Source: RUG11237 sp050874665 (lineage in GTDB: Bacteria > Bacillota > Clostridia > Lachnospirales > Lachnospiraceae). From it: a DNA stretch of 64,000 nt. This document shows positions 43,316 to 52,529 of this stretch, piece by piece. The notes under the pieces were generated by a model that saw only the letters and a program-made list of their open reading frames with translations, had not been told where the DNA came from and searched no databases. Location of the stretch: NCBI GenBank assembly GCA_050874665.1, contig JBNMLC010000012.1, positions 1 through 64,000 of the forward strand. The letters run 5' to 3'. Position 1 is the stretch's first letter; every line of letters begins with the position of its first letter. The translations under genes were made by a program, and so were the position numbers.

Positions 43316-44596
43316 TTACTTACTTATATAACCCATAGGATCTACATATGCTCCATTAACACGCACACTGAAATGCAAATGATTTCCTGTGGAACGCCCT
43401 GTGGTTCCTACCGCTGCAATAGTATCTCCCTTGTTTACCTTTTGCCCTGCACTTACATACAATGCCGAAGCATGCATGTATATAGTGTAAATACCATCAC
43501 CATGATTAATCATCACATAGTTTCCCATAGAATTATTATAAGCCGCACTAATGACTGTACCATTATAAGCTGCCAGAATTGCCGAGCCTGCCGGTGCTGC
43601 CAAATCCACACCATTATGGAATTTTGTCACGCCAAGCGTCGGGTGCATTCGATATCCAAACGGGCTGGAAATTCTCGTATATGCCGGACACGGCCATGCA
43701 AAGATACCGCCGTCGTATTTTTGTGTAGAAGTACCTGCCTGTGCTGCCTCTTCCTCCGCTTTTTTAGCTGCGGCTTCAAGTTCCCCGATTACTCTGTTTT
43801 GTTCTTCAATATCAGCCTCATATTCAGCAATCAGCTCTTCCTTACTGGCTATCTGCCCCTTTACGGTCTGTAGCTCTGCTTCCTTAGCGTCCACGAGAAC
43901 TTCTATTGCATCTACTTTATCTTTTGTTTCTTTTTCTTGAACTTCCAATTCTTGTTGTTCTACTACAAGACGTGCTTCTAATTCTTCGATTTCTTCTCTT
44001 GTTTTTTCGTATTTTTCCAGCATTTCTCTGTCATATTCTGAAATACTTGAAACATAATCTGCTTTATTCAAAAAATCTGCAATCGATTCTGCTTCAAGAA
44101 TAAGGGCCGCATACTGAGTATTTCCCTGCTCATACATATATTTTATGCGAACTTTCATGTCTTCATACTGCTTTTCTTCCACAGCCTTTGCTTTCGCAAT
44201 TTCGGTCTTTGTATTTTCAATCTCTTGTATTTTATCCTGAAGTTTTTTCTGAAGTTCTTCCAGCTCCGCTGTGACAGTAGTCAACTCTGTACCCAGTTTT
44301 TCCATATGGCTCTCTACACTGCTTTTCATGCTCTCTAAATCCTCTAGCATCTGTTTTGCAGCATCCAGACCCTTTTGCATGGTTTTTTTCTCTTCCTTTG
44401 CAGAATCTACTGCCTGGTTTGCTTTTTTTACCGCCACAGAGCTAGAAGAATTTCTCGCCGGTGTCGGCGTAGCCGCAACTTTTTCTCCGCTATCCGTTTC
44501 CTGTGTGCTGTCATTTTCAACGGCATAAACAGAGCCAGCCATATTGACCAGGCACACGGCACATAACACCGCTGCTAATACCTGTTTTTTCTTCAT
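43316..44596 (-). CDS. EnvC-like murein hydrolase activator, M23 domain
   Basis: A 426-residue secreted protein with start at MKKKQVL (AAGGAG upstream). Signal peptide residues 1-25, long coiled coil (about residues 45-270), then an M23 peptidase domain with both zinc motifs intact (FHNGVDLAAP and GNHLHFSV). An intact metal site suggests an active endopeptidase instead of a pseudo-enzyme. It is the likely extracellular partner of the FtsEX encoded just upstream. Confidence 0.9.
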   Translation of the reverse strand: MKKKQVLAAVLCAVCLVNMAGSVYAVENDSTQETDSGEKVAATPTPARNSSSSVAVKKANQAVDSAKEEKKTMQKGLDAAKQMLEDLESMKSSVESHMEKLGTELTTVTAELEELQKKLQDKIQEIENTKTEIAKAKAVEEKQYEDMKVRIKYMYEQGNTQYAALILEAESIADFLNKADYVSSISEYDREMLEKYEKTREEIEELEARLVVEQQELEVQEKETKDKVDAIEVLVDAKEAELQTVKGQIASKEELIAEYEADIEEQNRVIGELEAAAKKAEEEAAQAGTSTQKYDGGIFAWPCPAYTRISSPFGYRMHPTLGVTKFHNGVDLAAPAGSAILAAYNGTVISAAYNNSMGNYVMINHGDGIYTIYMHASALYVSAGQKVNKGDTIAAVGTTGRSTGNHLHFSVRVNGAYVDPMGYISK

Positions 44597-44612
44597 ATGC
44601 TTCTCCTTTAAA

Positions 44613-45521
44613 CTATACACGCAAATGCTTCCTTATAGTTACAAAGCTTCCCAAAAATCCGATTCCCACTCCAAGACACAAAGAAATTGGAACCAATATA
44701 TCAAATACATCTCCTACGGAAATAAAATGTAACCAGTTACTGATTCCCATAAATTTTTCATTCACATAGCCTATTACCGTATTGTAAAAATAATGTAATA
44801 CCAGTAGCGGAAGTCCGGAACCTACCAGACCAATCACAACTCCTTCTACAATAAATGGTGCTTTTACAAAGAAATCAGTGGCTCCAATAAGCTTCATAAT
44901 AGCAATTTCTTCTTTTCGCACTGCGATACCAATGGTAACAGTATTACTTATCAAAAATACGGATACTCCCATTAAAATCACAATAATTGCAACCGATACA
45001 TATCCTATCAATACATTAAAGCTTGTCAACGTATTGGCTACGGTATCTGATGCTTTTACCTCACGTACTCCATCTATGGACTGAACATATTTTACCAGTT
45101 CTTCCTGCTTTGACACATCATTCAAATATACCTGATAATTTGCAGAGTCAGCCAATGGATTGTCGTCTGCAAAGGCATCTGCCAATTCCGGCTTGTCCCC
45201 AAAATATTCTTTCTTAAACTGATCCCATGCAGCTTCTGCTGATACATAATGCATATCAGAAACTTCCGAACGTTTTTCTATTTTCGCACCAATCTGATGA
45301 ATCTCCTCTTCCGATAAATCCTGATTAAAAAAAACTGTAATTGCAACACCGGATTCGATTTCATTCATTACACTCTTGAAATTTGCTACTATCGCAAAAA
45401 ATATACCAAACAGGAATATGCAAGATGCCATAGTTCCAATGGAAGCTAATGAAAACATTTTATTTTTGTAAATATTTTTTAAGCCCTGTTTGATGGTATA
45501 CCATACACCACTAATCCTCAT
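44613..45521 (-). CDS. ftsX: Cell division protein FtsX
   Basis: A 302-residue four-helix membrane protein; the ATG overlaps the end of ftsE by 11 bp with AAAGGTGGG upstream. A large extracellular loop (residues 45-160) follows the first helix; the C-terminal FtsX domain has three helices. With FtsE it transmits ATP energy across the membrane to activate the coiled-coil hydrolase encoded next. Confidence 0.94.
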   Translation of the reverse strand: MRISGVWYTIKQGLKNIYKNKMFSLASIGTMASCIFLFGIFFAIVANFKSVMNEIESGVAITVFFNQDLSEEEIHQIGAKIEKRSEVSDMHYVSAEAAWDQFKKEYFGDKPELADAFADDNPLADSANYQVYLNDVSKQEELVKYVQSIDGVREVKASDTVANTLTSFNVLIGYVSVAIIVILMGVSVFLISNTVTIGIAVRKEEIAIMKLIGATDFFVKAPFIVEGVVIGLVGSGLPLLVLHYFYNTVIGYVNEKFMGISNWLHFISVGDVFDILVPISLCLGVGIGFLGSFVTIRKHLRV

Positions 45522-46197
45522 ATATATACCCACCTTTTTCTTCATCGCTTACAATGATTCCTTTTTGCATTGTAACAACTCTTTTTTGCATCGCATCAAC
45601 AATTTCTCTATTATGAGTTACTACTAAAACCGTAGTTCCTCTTTTATTCACTTGTTCTAACAGCTTCATAATCTCCCAGGAATTTTTCGGATCCAGATTT
45701 CCAGTAGGTTCGTCTGCCAATAAAAGTTCCGGACTGTTCACCAGTGCTCTCGCTAATGCGACTCTTTGCTGTTCTCCACCGGAAAGTTGTTTTGGATATG
45801 ATTTGTACTTTTCTGCCAGTCCCACCATAGATAACATTCGTGGCACTTGCTTTTTAATTTCTCTGGTAGGCGTTTGTATAATACGCTGGGCAAAAGCAAT
45901 GTTTTCATATACATTTCTATCTTTTAACAAACGGAAATCCTGAAATACTACCCCGATATTTCTGCGATATTTTGGAATATACCCACGTTTCATACTGCCT
46001 AAATCTTTTCCATTGACTGTAATTTTTCCTTCCGTCGGTTCTAATTCCTTTAACAGTAATTTAATCAGTGTAGATTTTCCTGAGCCGCTGTTTCCCACAA
46101 CAAATACAAATTCTCCCTGCTTAATATGCAGATTGACTCCGTTTAAGGCAGGCTGACCACTTGCATAACTCTTACTTACGTTGTCAAGAATAATCAT
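45511..46197 (-). CDS. ftsE: Cell division ATP-binding protein FtsE
   Basis: A 228-residue ABC ATPase; start MIILDNV preceded by AGGAGG. Walker A GNSGSGKST, Q-loop VVFQDFRLL, signature LSGGEQQRVALARA, Walker B LLLADEPTGNLDP. First gene of ftsE-ftsX-EnvC-like-ctpA, forming one division/peptidoglycan hydrolysis operon. Confidence 0.95.
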   Translation of the reverse strand: MIILDNVSKSYASGQPALNGVNLHIKQGEFVFVVGNSGSGKSTLIKLLLKELEPTEGKITVNGKDLGSMKRGYIPKYRRNIGVVFQDFRLLKDRNVYENIAFAQRIIQTPTREIKKQVPRMLSMVGLAEKYKSYPKQLSGGEQQRVALARALVNSPELLLADEPTGNLDPKNSWEIMKLLEQVNKRGTTVLVVTHNREIVDAMQKRVVTMQKGIIVSDEEKGGYIYED

Positions 46198-46305
46198 TTT
46201 TGTTCCTCCTGATACAAACACCTTTACTTTCAAATATCCAGAAGCGTAATTCTATCTCACGATAAAATTTCCACCCCTGGATACCTTTTGTATTTGTATA
46301 TAATG

Positions 46306-47391
46306 TTAATATTCAAATGTTTCCATATATTTCATGTACCGCGCAACCATCAAGGCAATACGGAATGTGATGGCATCTTCAAAGACCCTTAAATCCAGTC
46401 CGGTACTCTTTTGTAACTTATCTAATCTGTACACCAGTGTATTTCGGTGAATATATAACTGACGTGAAGTTTCCGAAACATTCAGGCTGTTTTCAAAGAA
46501 TTTATTAATGGTAGCCAGTGTTTCTTCATCGAAATCGTCCGGTGACTTATCGCCAAAAATCTCCTTAATGAACATTTTACACAAAGGAATCGGAAGCTGA
46601 TATATAAGACGTCCTATTCCCAGTGAACTGTAAGCTATCACATTCCTTTCACTAAAGAATATTTTTCCTACATCTAATGCCATCTTTGCTTCTTTATAAG
46701 AACGGGATACCTCTTTTATCTCATTTACAATTGTACCATAAGAAATATGTGCTTCGCAATCATCCTCCTGAAATACATTTAAAATAACTTTGGCAATCTT
46801 GCCCATGTCTTCATAAGTATCTCCCTCTGACAGTTCTTTCACCACAATAATATTCTTTTCATCTACCGCGGTTACAAAATCCTTTGATTTTCCTCCAAAA
46901 AGACTTCTGACATTTTCTAACAGTCTGCCATCTTTATCATGCTTTGCCTCCACAATAAATACCACACGTCTTGCTTCCGTGTCAATATGGAGCTTTTTGG
47001 AACGATTGTAGATATCCACCAGAAGCAGATTATCTAATAAAAGATTTTTAATAAAATTATCTTTGTCAAACCGCTCTTTATATGCTACCAGAAGATTCTG
47101 AATTTGAAAAGCTGCAATTTTTCCCACCATATAAACATCATCATTGGTGCCACCGGCAATTAATATGTATTCTAACTGATTATCATCATATACTTTAAAA
47201 AACTGATACCCCTGAACCTCCTGGCTCTCTGCCGGCGACTCAGCAAAAGCAGTCGTTGCCATTGCACACTCTTCAATACCTTCCATAGTTGCTGCCAGTA
47301 CGTGTCCTTCTGTATCAACAATACCAAGCTCAATTCTTGTGATTGTCTTCAAGCCATCAATGGTATTTTGTAAAATCTGATTCGATATCAT
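46306..47391 (-). CDS. CdaR/PucR-type transcriptional regulator
   Basis: A 361-residue regulator; the start MISNQIL is preferred because AGGAGG lies 8 bp upstream. An N-terminal sugar-diacid-recognition (CdaR) region opens ISNQILQNTIDGLKTITRIE. A GGDEF-like middle follows, and the C-terminal PucR HTH has SRQLYIHRNTLVYRLDKL. Regulators of this type usually act on sugar-acid or purine metabolism, but no target genes are adjacent here. Confidence 0.88.
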   Translation of the reverse strand: MISNQILQNTIDGLKTITRIELGIVDTEGHVLAATMEGIEECAMATTAFAESPAESQEVQGYQFFKVYDDNQLEYILIAGGTNDDVYMVGKIAAFQIQNLLVAYKERFDKDNFIKNLLLDNLLLVDIYNRSKKLHIDTEARRVVFIVEAKHDKDGRLLENVRSLFGGKSKDFVTAVDEKNIIVVKELSEGDTYEDMGKIAKVILNVFQEDDCEAHISYGTIVNEIKEVSRSYKEAKMALDVGKIFFSERNVIAYSSLGIGRLIYQLPIPLCKMFIKEIFGDKSPDDFDEETLATINKFFENSLNVSETSRQLYIHRNTLVYRLDKLQKSTGLDLRVFEDAITFRIALMVARYMKYMETFEY

Positions 47392-47567
47392 AGTAATAAC
47401 CTCCTGTTTCATTACGTACCATTTTAGCACCCCAATTCAAAAAGTACGCCTGTCATTTTTGCTACCTTAGAAACATTTTAATACAAATTAACCAAAAAAT
47501 AAAGCGATTTTTTTATTTTTTTGTGTTTTTTTTCATTAATTATGTATATGGATTTTTCTAACATCTT

Positions 47568-47573
47568 CCGATA
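47568..47573 (+). promoter_or_regulatory. Possible sigma-28-like -10 for yjfB
   Basis: CCGATA, the core of sigma-28-type -10 boxes (GCCGATAA), lies 25 bp upstream of the yjfB ATG. No convincing TAAA -35 is found at the right distance, so this is tentative. Confidence 0.25.
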
Positions 47574-47598
47574 CAATAAATAAAAAGGAGGGTTTTGT

Positions 47599-47775
47599 AT
47601 GGACATTACTGAAATTTCCACTGCCATGAGTCAGGCACGCACACTCAATGCCGTCAGCACAGCAGTGTTAAGCATGTCACTTGATGCAGCAGAAACTACC
47701 GGGGAGAACCTGATTAAAATGATGGAACTATCTGTAAATCCTAATGTTGGAAGCAACATTGATGTTTCTGTATAA
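47599..47775 (+). CDS. yjfB: YjfB-like putative motility protein
   Basis: A 58-residue protein translated from an ATG after GGAGGG. The pattern MDITEISTAMSQARTLNAVS, then LIKMMELSVNPNVGSNIDVSV, is the YjfB/putative motility protein family, a conserved small protein in flagellated Firmicutes, of unknown mechanism. It lies alone, divergent from the CdaR-type gene, and ends at a bidirectional terminator. Confidence 0.85.
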   Translation: MDITEISTAMSQARTLNAVSTAVLSMSLDAAETTGENLIKMMELSVNPNVGSNIDVSV

Positions 47776-47788
47776 TTTCATACAACGC

Positions 47789-47836
47789 AAAGAAAACGAG
47801 AAGAAGAAAATATCTTTTCTTTTCCTCGTTTTCTTT
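47789..47836. terminator. Bidirectional terminator
   Basis: AAAGAAAACGAG pairs with CTCGTTTTCTTT with a second inner GAAAA/TTTTC pairing, followed by T-runs on both sides. Ends yjfB and the convergent 78-residue gene. Confidence 0.85.
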
Positions 47837-47840
47837 TATT

Positions 47841-48077
47841 TTACTTACAATTTTCAAAAAAAGCTTCTAAACGCTCTTGATCCTCTTGTTCATATGCCAA
47901 CAGCTCTAAATCCTCCATTTCCTTATCGGCCAGAATCCCCGCCAAAGAAACATACTGTGACAGCTTTGATTTTAAATTCAGACAGTCGCCTTCTTTTGTA
48001 AGTAATTCCACCTTACCTCTGCAACTGTCAATAATTTCTAAAAATTTTCCGGTATCTGCAATCTTCTTAATCTTCAT
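47841..48077 (-). CDS. Conserved 78-residue protein, unknown function
   Basis: A small acidic cytoplasmic protein, MKIKKIADTGKFLEIIDSCR followed by KSKLSQYVSLAGILADKEME. It looks like a stand-alone conserved protein of Clostridia. No function can be assigned. It follows ridA by 25 bp, so they may be co-expressed. Confidence 0.65.
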   Translation of the reverse strand: MKIKKIADTGKFLEIIDSCRGKVELLTKEGDCLNLKSKLSQYVSLAGILADKEMEDLELLAYEQEDQERLEAFFENCK

Positions 48078-48102
48078 ACCTTATGTACCTGCTGAAAGTA
48101 AA

Positions 48103-48477
48103 TTATTTTATTGCCATTGCTTCTACTTCTAAAAATACATCCTTTGGAATTCTTGCCACTTCAACGCAAGAACGTGCCGGAAATACCCCGGTAAAATATT
48201 TTGCATAAATTTCATTAATCTTTCCAAAATCTTCCATATTTTTAATAAACACTGTAGTTTTTACTACATTTTCCATACTGCTTCCTGCATCTTTCAATAA
48301 AGCTGCCATATTAGAAAATGCCTGTTCTGCCTGTTCTTCTACCGTAGCAGGAATTTCTCCGGTTGCAGGATTTACAGGAATCACACCGGAAGTGTAAATC
48401 ATTCCGTTTACCTCGATTGCCTGTGAATACGGTCCGATAGCTGCTGGTGCATTTGGTGTACTAATTGCTTTTTTCAT
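48103..48477 (-). CDS. ridA: RidA-family reactive intermediate deaminase
   Basis: A 124-residue enzyme; start MKKAIST after GGAGG. RidA hydrolyses reactive enamine/imine intermediates from PLP enzymes. Visible signatures: GPYSQAIEVNG, YTSGVIPVNP and RSCVEVARIPKD, where the Arg is the catalytic carboxylate-binding residue. Full length. Confidence 0.93.
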   Translation of the reverse strand: MKKAISTPNAPAAIGPYSQAIEVNGMIYTSGVIPVNPATGEIPATVEEQAEQAFSNMAALLKDAGSSMENVVKTTVFIKNMEDFGKINEIYAKYFTGVFPARSCVEVARIPKDVFLEVEAMAIK

Positions 48478-48523
48478 GTTATTTTCCTCCATATATTAGT
48501 TATATTTTTATAATGAATTAACA

Positions 48524-49360
48524 TTATTTCAATTTTATTGTATTTTTGGTTATCTCAATCTTTTCTACCTTTAACAAATGTCCTATGGCTCTCTTAAAAG
48601 CATTCTTACTCATTTCAAAGCGTTCTTTAATTTCCTCGGGCTCTACCGTCTTATCCGTAAATGGAAAACTTCCACCGCTTTTTTCTAACTCTTTTAATAT
48701 ATATTCTGCATCTTTATCCATTTGTAAGTATGCTTTCTGACGCATGCTTAAGTCAAGCTTTCCATCTTCCTTCACTGAACTCACTCTTGCCTCAATTTCA
48801 TCGCCGATACGCATCTTGCCAAAAACATCTCTCTGTGGAATTCTGGCAGAATAGATATTATCTACCGCCACATACACTCCAAAATCTTTTGTCACATCAT
48901 AAACAATACCTTTTACAATATCATCTTTCATGTAAGGCGAATCTGTTCTGAGATGTCCGTAGACTTTCATGGTTGCACAGAGTCTGCTGCTTTTATCTAC
49001 ATAAAGGCACACCAGACAGGAATCTTGTGCTTTTACCGGGTATAACTGCTCCTTAAAAGGAAGCAATAAATCCTTTTCTAATCCCCAGTCTAAAAAAGCA
49101 CCGATTTTGCTTACTTCCTTCACTTTCAGCACTGCCGGCCTGCCAATCTGAATATACGGTTCTTTTACAGTAGCTATCATGCGGTCGGAAGAATCTTTAT
49201 ATAAAAATACTTCTATGGAATCAGAAATATCAACTCCTTCCGGTACCTGTTTTTTAGGTAGAAGCACCTTTTCCTCACTATCCATTTTTTCTGCCAGATA
49301 CACGCCAAATTCTACCTTTTTGATAACTACAAGCGTTTGTTTTTTTCCTAATTTTAACAT
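48524..49360 (-). CDS. CvfB-like S1 RNA-binding protein
   Basis: A 278-residue cytoplasmic protein with three S1-like domains and a C-terminal winged helix (MSKNAFKRAIGHLLKVEKIE), the arrangement of CvfB/YitL. It has VLKVKEVSKIGAFLDWGLEK and VYDVTKDFGVYVAVDNIYSA. RNA-binding regulator of expression in related bacteria; direct role here unknown. Confidence 0.88.
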   Translation of the reverse strand: MLKLGKKQTLVVIKKVEFGVYLAEKMDSEEKVLLPKKQVPEGVDISDSIEVFLYKDSSDRMIATVKEPYIQIGRPAVLKVKEVSKIGAFLDWGLEKDLLLPFKEQLYPVKAQDSCLVCLYVDKSSRLCATMKVYGHLRTDSPYMKDDIVKGIVYDVTKDFGVYVAVDNIYSARIPQRDVFGKMRIGDEIEARVSSVKEDGKLDLSMRQKAYLQMDKDAEYILKELEKSGGSFPFTDKTVEPEEIKERFEMSKNAFKRAIGHLLKVEKIEITKNTIKLK

Positions 49361-49380
49361 GATTTTCCTGCCTTCATACC

Positions 49381-50091
49381 TTATGCCAGTGTAAATTCTA
49401 TCACCGCAAAGGCTTTGTTTTCTTCATTATTTAAAGTTACAACATAACGGTCAGCTTCCTGATACACTGCAGGCTGAATCAAATCGCCTTCCATAGCTGA
49501 TTTTCTGTATTCTGCCCTCATCTGCTTTATCTGAATTTCTTTCTGAATCGCTGCATATGCCATATTTACATATTGTCCGTTATTCACATGCCCGTTCGTA
49601 TCTATCTGATAATTCTGTACATGATAAGACGGACATTGGATTGCCTCTTTCTTTGGAACTGCAATCTTTATATCTGCATATTCCATAGGAAGTTTCTCTT
49701 CTATATGATATTTTTCCGCCTGTTCTTTACTTACACGTACCGGCATCATCTTCTTGGTATCCATATACAGCCACACGGAATTTGCATATGCTACACACTC
49801 ACCGTTTTCATCATACATCATAAAGTTGCGATAGCCAAAAGAACTTTTAAAATCATATGCTTTCGTAGCTATTTTTATTTTTTCACCGAAGTATGGATAT
49901 CTTTCTACTATAATCTGCCACGACAACAATATCCAGACCTTTTTTTGCTCTGCCAGAAATTCGATGCCGCAGCCTATTTCTTCCGAGTGAAATGTAGTAC
50001 AATCCTGAAAGTAATTTAATATCGATTCTAAAGTTAATTTTCCGTCTTTTCCTGTTTCGCTGTACCGGACACGACTATCAAATTCGTACAT
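49381..50091 (-). CDS. Acyl-ACP thioesterase
   Basis: About 236 residues; the start is MYEFDSRV or possibly GTG five codons earlier. It has a double hot-dog fold of the acyl-ACP thioesterase (PF01643) family; the first half includes VRYSETGKDGKLTLESILNY and the second QIDTNGHVNNGQYVNMAY. It releases free fatty acids from acyl-ACP; common in gut Clostridia. Confidence 0.88.
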   Translation of the reverse strand: MYEFDSRVRYSETGKDGKLTLESILNYFQDCTTFHSEEIGCGIEFLAEQKKVWILLSWQIIVERYPYFGEKIKIATKAYDFKSSFGYRNFMMYDENGECVAYANSVWLYMDTKKMMPVRVSKEQAEKYHIEEKLPMEYADIKIAVPKKEAIQCPSYHVQNYQIDTNGHVNNGQYVNMAYAAIQKEIQIKQMRAEYRKSAMEGDLIQPAVYQEADRYVVTLNNEENKAFAVIEFTLA

Positions 50092-50228
50092 TATTTTTCC
50101 CGCCACTTTCTTCTAATTTTATTTGAATCTTCTCTTTTCTATTTTGCTTCTCTTTCCCTAAAATGTCAAGATGGCTGATGAATTATGAGAAGCACTCTTT
50201 TGATGATACCATTTTCGAGCAGACCAAA

Positions 50229-50257
50229 AAAGAGAATGGATATTGTCCATTCTCTTT
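50229..50257 (-). terminator. Terminator of tRNA-Gln
   Basis: On the minus strand AAAGAGAATGGA pairs exactly with TCCATTCTCTTT around a 5-nt loop, followed by TTT; 9 bp after the tRNA. Confidence 0.9.
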
Positions 50258-50265
50258 CTTATAGC

Positions 50266-50336
50266 TGGGCTACAAGGATTCGAACCTTGAAATGCTGGAG
50301 TCAGAGTCCAGTGCCTTACCATTTGGCGATAGCCCA
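50266..50336 (-). tRNA. tRNA-Gln (anticodon CTG)
   Basis: A 71-nt cloverleaf on the minus strand with acceptor TGGGCTA/TAGCCCA, D-arm, T-arm GGTTCGAATCC and anticodon stem CTGGA-loop CTCTGAC-TCCAG, giving anticodon CTG (reads CAG, glutamine). No CCA is encoded. It is a lone tRNA with its own promoter and terminator. Confidence 0.95.
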
Positions 50337-50368
50337 TTAATTCTTGATTTCGCTCAAGCACAAATATG

Positions 50369-50397
50369 ATTATACTTGATGTTTTTCAAAAATGCAA
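50369..50397 (-). promoter_or_regulatory. Promoter of tRNA-Gln
   Basis: On the minus strand TTGCAT (50392-50397), 17-bp spacer, TATAAT (50369-50374), 33 bp ahead of the tRNA. Confidence 0.8.
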
Positions 50398-50583
50398 GTA
50401 CTTTTTTTAAATTTTTTCAATTTTTTTTAATTTTTTGAACAGTTTATACTTTTTGCACTTTTGATCCTTGAAAGATACATTATCGAATTGAATCCCCAAA
50501 ACATTTATGATATCATTACAGGTACAATAGCAAAACAAACAAAACCATCAGACGAAATAAGATGCATAAGAAAGGAAACAACT

Positions 50584-51441
50584 ATGTGGATTGCAGATAA
50601 TTGGAAAGACTATCAGGTACTAGATACCTCCCGCGGGGAAAAATTAGAGCGCTGGGGAGATTATATTTTAGTGCGTCCGGACCCGCAAGTCATCTGGGAC
50701 ACCAAGCGGGAAAATAAAAATTGGAAGAAGAAAAACGGCCATTATCATAGAAGCTCTAAAGGCGGAGGCGAATGGGAATTTTTTGATTTACCCCAGCAAT
50801 GGAGTATCCATTATAAAGACTTAACTTTCCAACTAAAGCCTTTTAGCTTTAAACATACCGGTCTTTTTCCGGAGCAGGCCGTAAACTGGGATTGGTTTTC
50901 TAATAAAATCCGACAGGCAAATCGTCCGGTAAAAGTCTTAAATCTTTTTGCATACACTGGTGGTGCCACTTTAGCCGCTGCTTCTGCCGGTGCCAGCGTT
51001 ACGCATGTGGATGCATCCAAAGGTATGGTAACCTGGGCAAAAGAGAATGCCAAATCATCGAACCTTGCAGATGCTCCGATTCGTTGGCTGGTAGACGACT
51101 GCGTAAAATTTGTAGAGCGTGAAATACGCAGAGGAAATAAGTATGATGCAATTATTATGGATCCCCCATCTTATGGCAGAGGACCTAAAGGAGAGATATG
51201 GAAAATCGAAGAATCCTTGTACCCTTTTGTAAAATTATGTACCCAGATTCTGGCAGACAAACCTTTGTTTTTCCTGATTAATTCCTATACAACCGGACTG
51301 GCTCCTTCTGTTCTCACTTATATTTTGTCAACAGAATTAAAACAATTCAAAGGACATGTGACTGCAGACGAGATTGGTCTTCCCGTAAAAGACAGCGGAC
51401 TGATACTTCCATGCGGTGCTTCCGGACGTTGGGAGGCTTAA
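50584..51441 (+). CDS. Class I SAM-dependent methyltransferase, rRNA type
   Basis: A 285-residue enzyme; start MWIADNW chosen because AAAGGAAAC precedes it. The N-terminal region is followed by the SAM motif VLNLFAYTGGATLAAASAGA, then VDASKGMVTWAKENA and the catalytic IIMDPPSYGRGPKGE. The DPPSYG motif is shared with RlmI/RlmK-like 23S rRNA methyltransferases. Target unknown. Lone plus-strand gene. Confidence 0.85.
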   Translation: MWIADNWKDYQVLDTSRGEKLERWGDYILVRPDPQVIWDTKRENKNWKKKNGHYHRSSKGGGEWEFFDLPQQWSIHYKDLTFQLKPFSFKHTGLFPEQAVNWDWFSNKIRQANRPVKVLNLFAYTGGATLAAASAGASVTHVDASKGMVTWAKENAKSSNLADAPIRWLVDDCVKFVEREIRRGNKYDAIIMDPPSYGRGPKGEIWKIEESLYPFVKLCTQILADKPLFFLINSYTTGLAPSVLTYILSTELKQFKGHVTADEIGLPVKDSGLILPCGASGRWEA

Positions 51442-51472
51442 TTTTCTGAAACGTTTCATTTGATAACACTAA

Positions 51473-51528
51473 GGGGCAACCGCCATAAATTTTTCATGTT
51501 GTCTGGAAAATTTATGGCCAATTGCCCC
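51473..51528. terminator. Composite hairpin after the methyltransferase
   Basis: Outer GGGGCAA/TTGCCCC and inner CCATAAATTTTTC/GGAAAATTTATGG pairings enclose a 9-nt loop; followed by TGTTATATTTC. Confidence 0.75.
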
Positions 51529-51540
51529 TGTTATATTTCT

Positions 51541-52434
51541 TTATACTATTTCGTCCACTTCGATTCCTTTTAAATCTTCGTCCAACAACAGATTCTTCTT
51601 TGAACTCTTCTGTTGTTCTACCTCTGTAACCGCCTCAAGAACTCTCTGCATTTCTTCACCAGTACTATCCTCTTTTGATGTGTTATGTAATTCCTCGCTC
51701 TTTTGCTTTGCCTCTTCGGCCTGTTCTTTTTCTTCAGCTACTTTTTCATCGTAATTATCTTTCATTTCACTCATCAGGTTACTCTGTTCTTCCTTAAGTG
51801 CTTCCTGAATAAGTTCATTTGCCTGTTTTGAAGCATCAACCATTGGGTGTACCTTTAACAATGCCTGTTTCATACCTTCTACAGCATTTCCATGAGCTTC
51901 TGCCAGTCTTGCCGAATCTTCTGCCCGTTTCTTGTATTCAGCCATAGCATCATCATATTCCAACATAAGCTTCTGATAATCCGTCAAATCATCTGTATTA
52001 TTCAAACGCTCGCTTTCTTCTTTGGTCAACAATTCTCCGGATTTTTGTTTCCTTTTCAGCTCCCGGATTTCCTCTAGCTTCTGCTGCTCCTCGCTTCCAT
52101 CTTCCACACCATAGGCATCTTTTACTATTTTTTTCATATTTTCTATTTCTTTTGCTTCTTTCTGATTAGCCAGAGAATCCTGTTTTAGTTCTGCTTCACG
52201 CTCTAAGTGGGTTTTCATTTCCTGATTATAGTCATCATCCGAAATCATTTGATTTAATTTTATCTTTAGTGCCTGTCTTTCCTTGGCAATCTTTTGCTCT
52301 GTTGTACCTGACGCAAAATTTAATTCTGCGCCATTGATAACATTCTTATTTTTCTTTTCTTTGTTATCCTGCGCATCTTTCCCTGTTCTTTCCGTTTCTG
52401 AATATGCCCGAATATTTATATTTTGTACCTTCAT
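51541..52434 (-). CDS. Coiled-coil hypothetical protein
   Basis: A 297-residue, highly charged protein; start MKVQNINI preferred (GGAGGGAAGAAGGG upstream). Almost the whole length (residues 45-290) is predicted coiled coil rich in Glu, Lys and Gln, with no signal peptide, membrane helix or recognised domain. Its role is unknown. It follows a secreted cyclophilin by about 95 bp. Confidence 0.7.
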   Translation of the reverse strand: MKVQNINIRAYSETERTGKDAQDNKEKKNKNVINGAELNFASGTTEQKIAKERQALKIKLNQMISDDDYNQEMKTHLEREAELKQDSLANQKEAKEIENMKKIVKDAYGVEDGSEEQQKLEEIRELKRKQKSGELLTKEESERLNNTDDLTDYQKLMLEYDDAMAEYKKRAEDSARLAEAHGNAVEGMKQALLKVHPMVDASKQANELIQEALKEEQSNLMSEMKDNYDEKVAEEKEQAEEAKQKSEELHNTSKEDSTGEEMQRVLEAVTEVEQQKSSKKNLLLDEDLKGIEVDEIV

Positions 52435-52529
52435 ACCCTTCTTCCCTCCAATATATTTACCTTCCATTTACTTCCTGTTTTATATATCGGAAAAAGTGCT
52501 GATAACTTTATGGCACACTCTCTTTTATG

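Noticed and set aside
50158..50361. 67-codon minus-strand frame
   Set aside because: It is a translation of the tRNA-Gln gene and its terminator.
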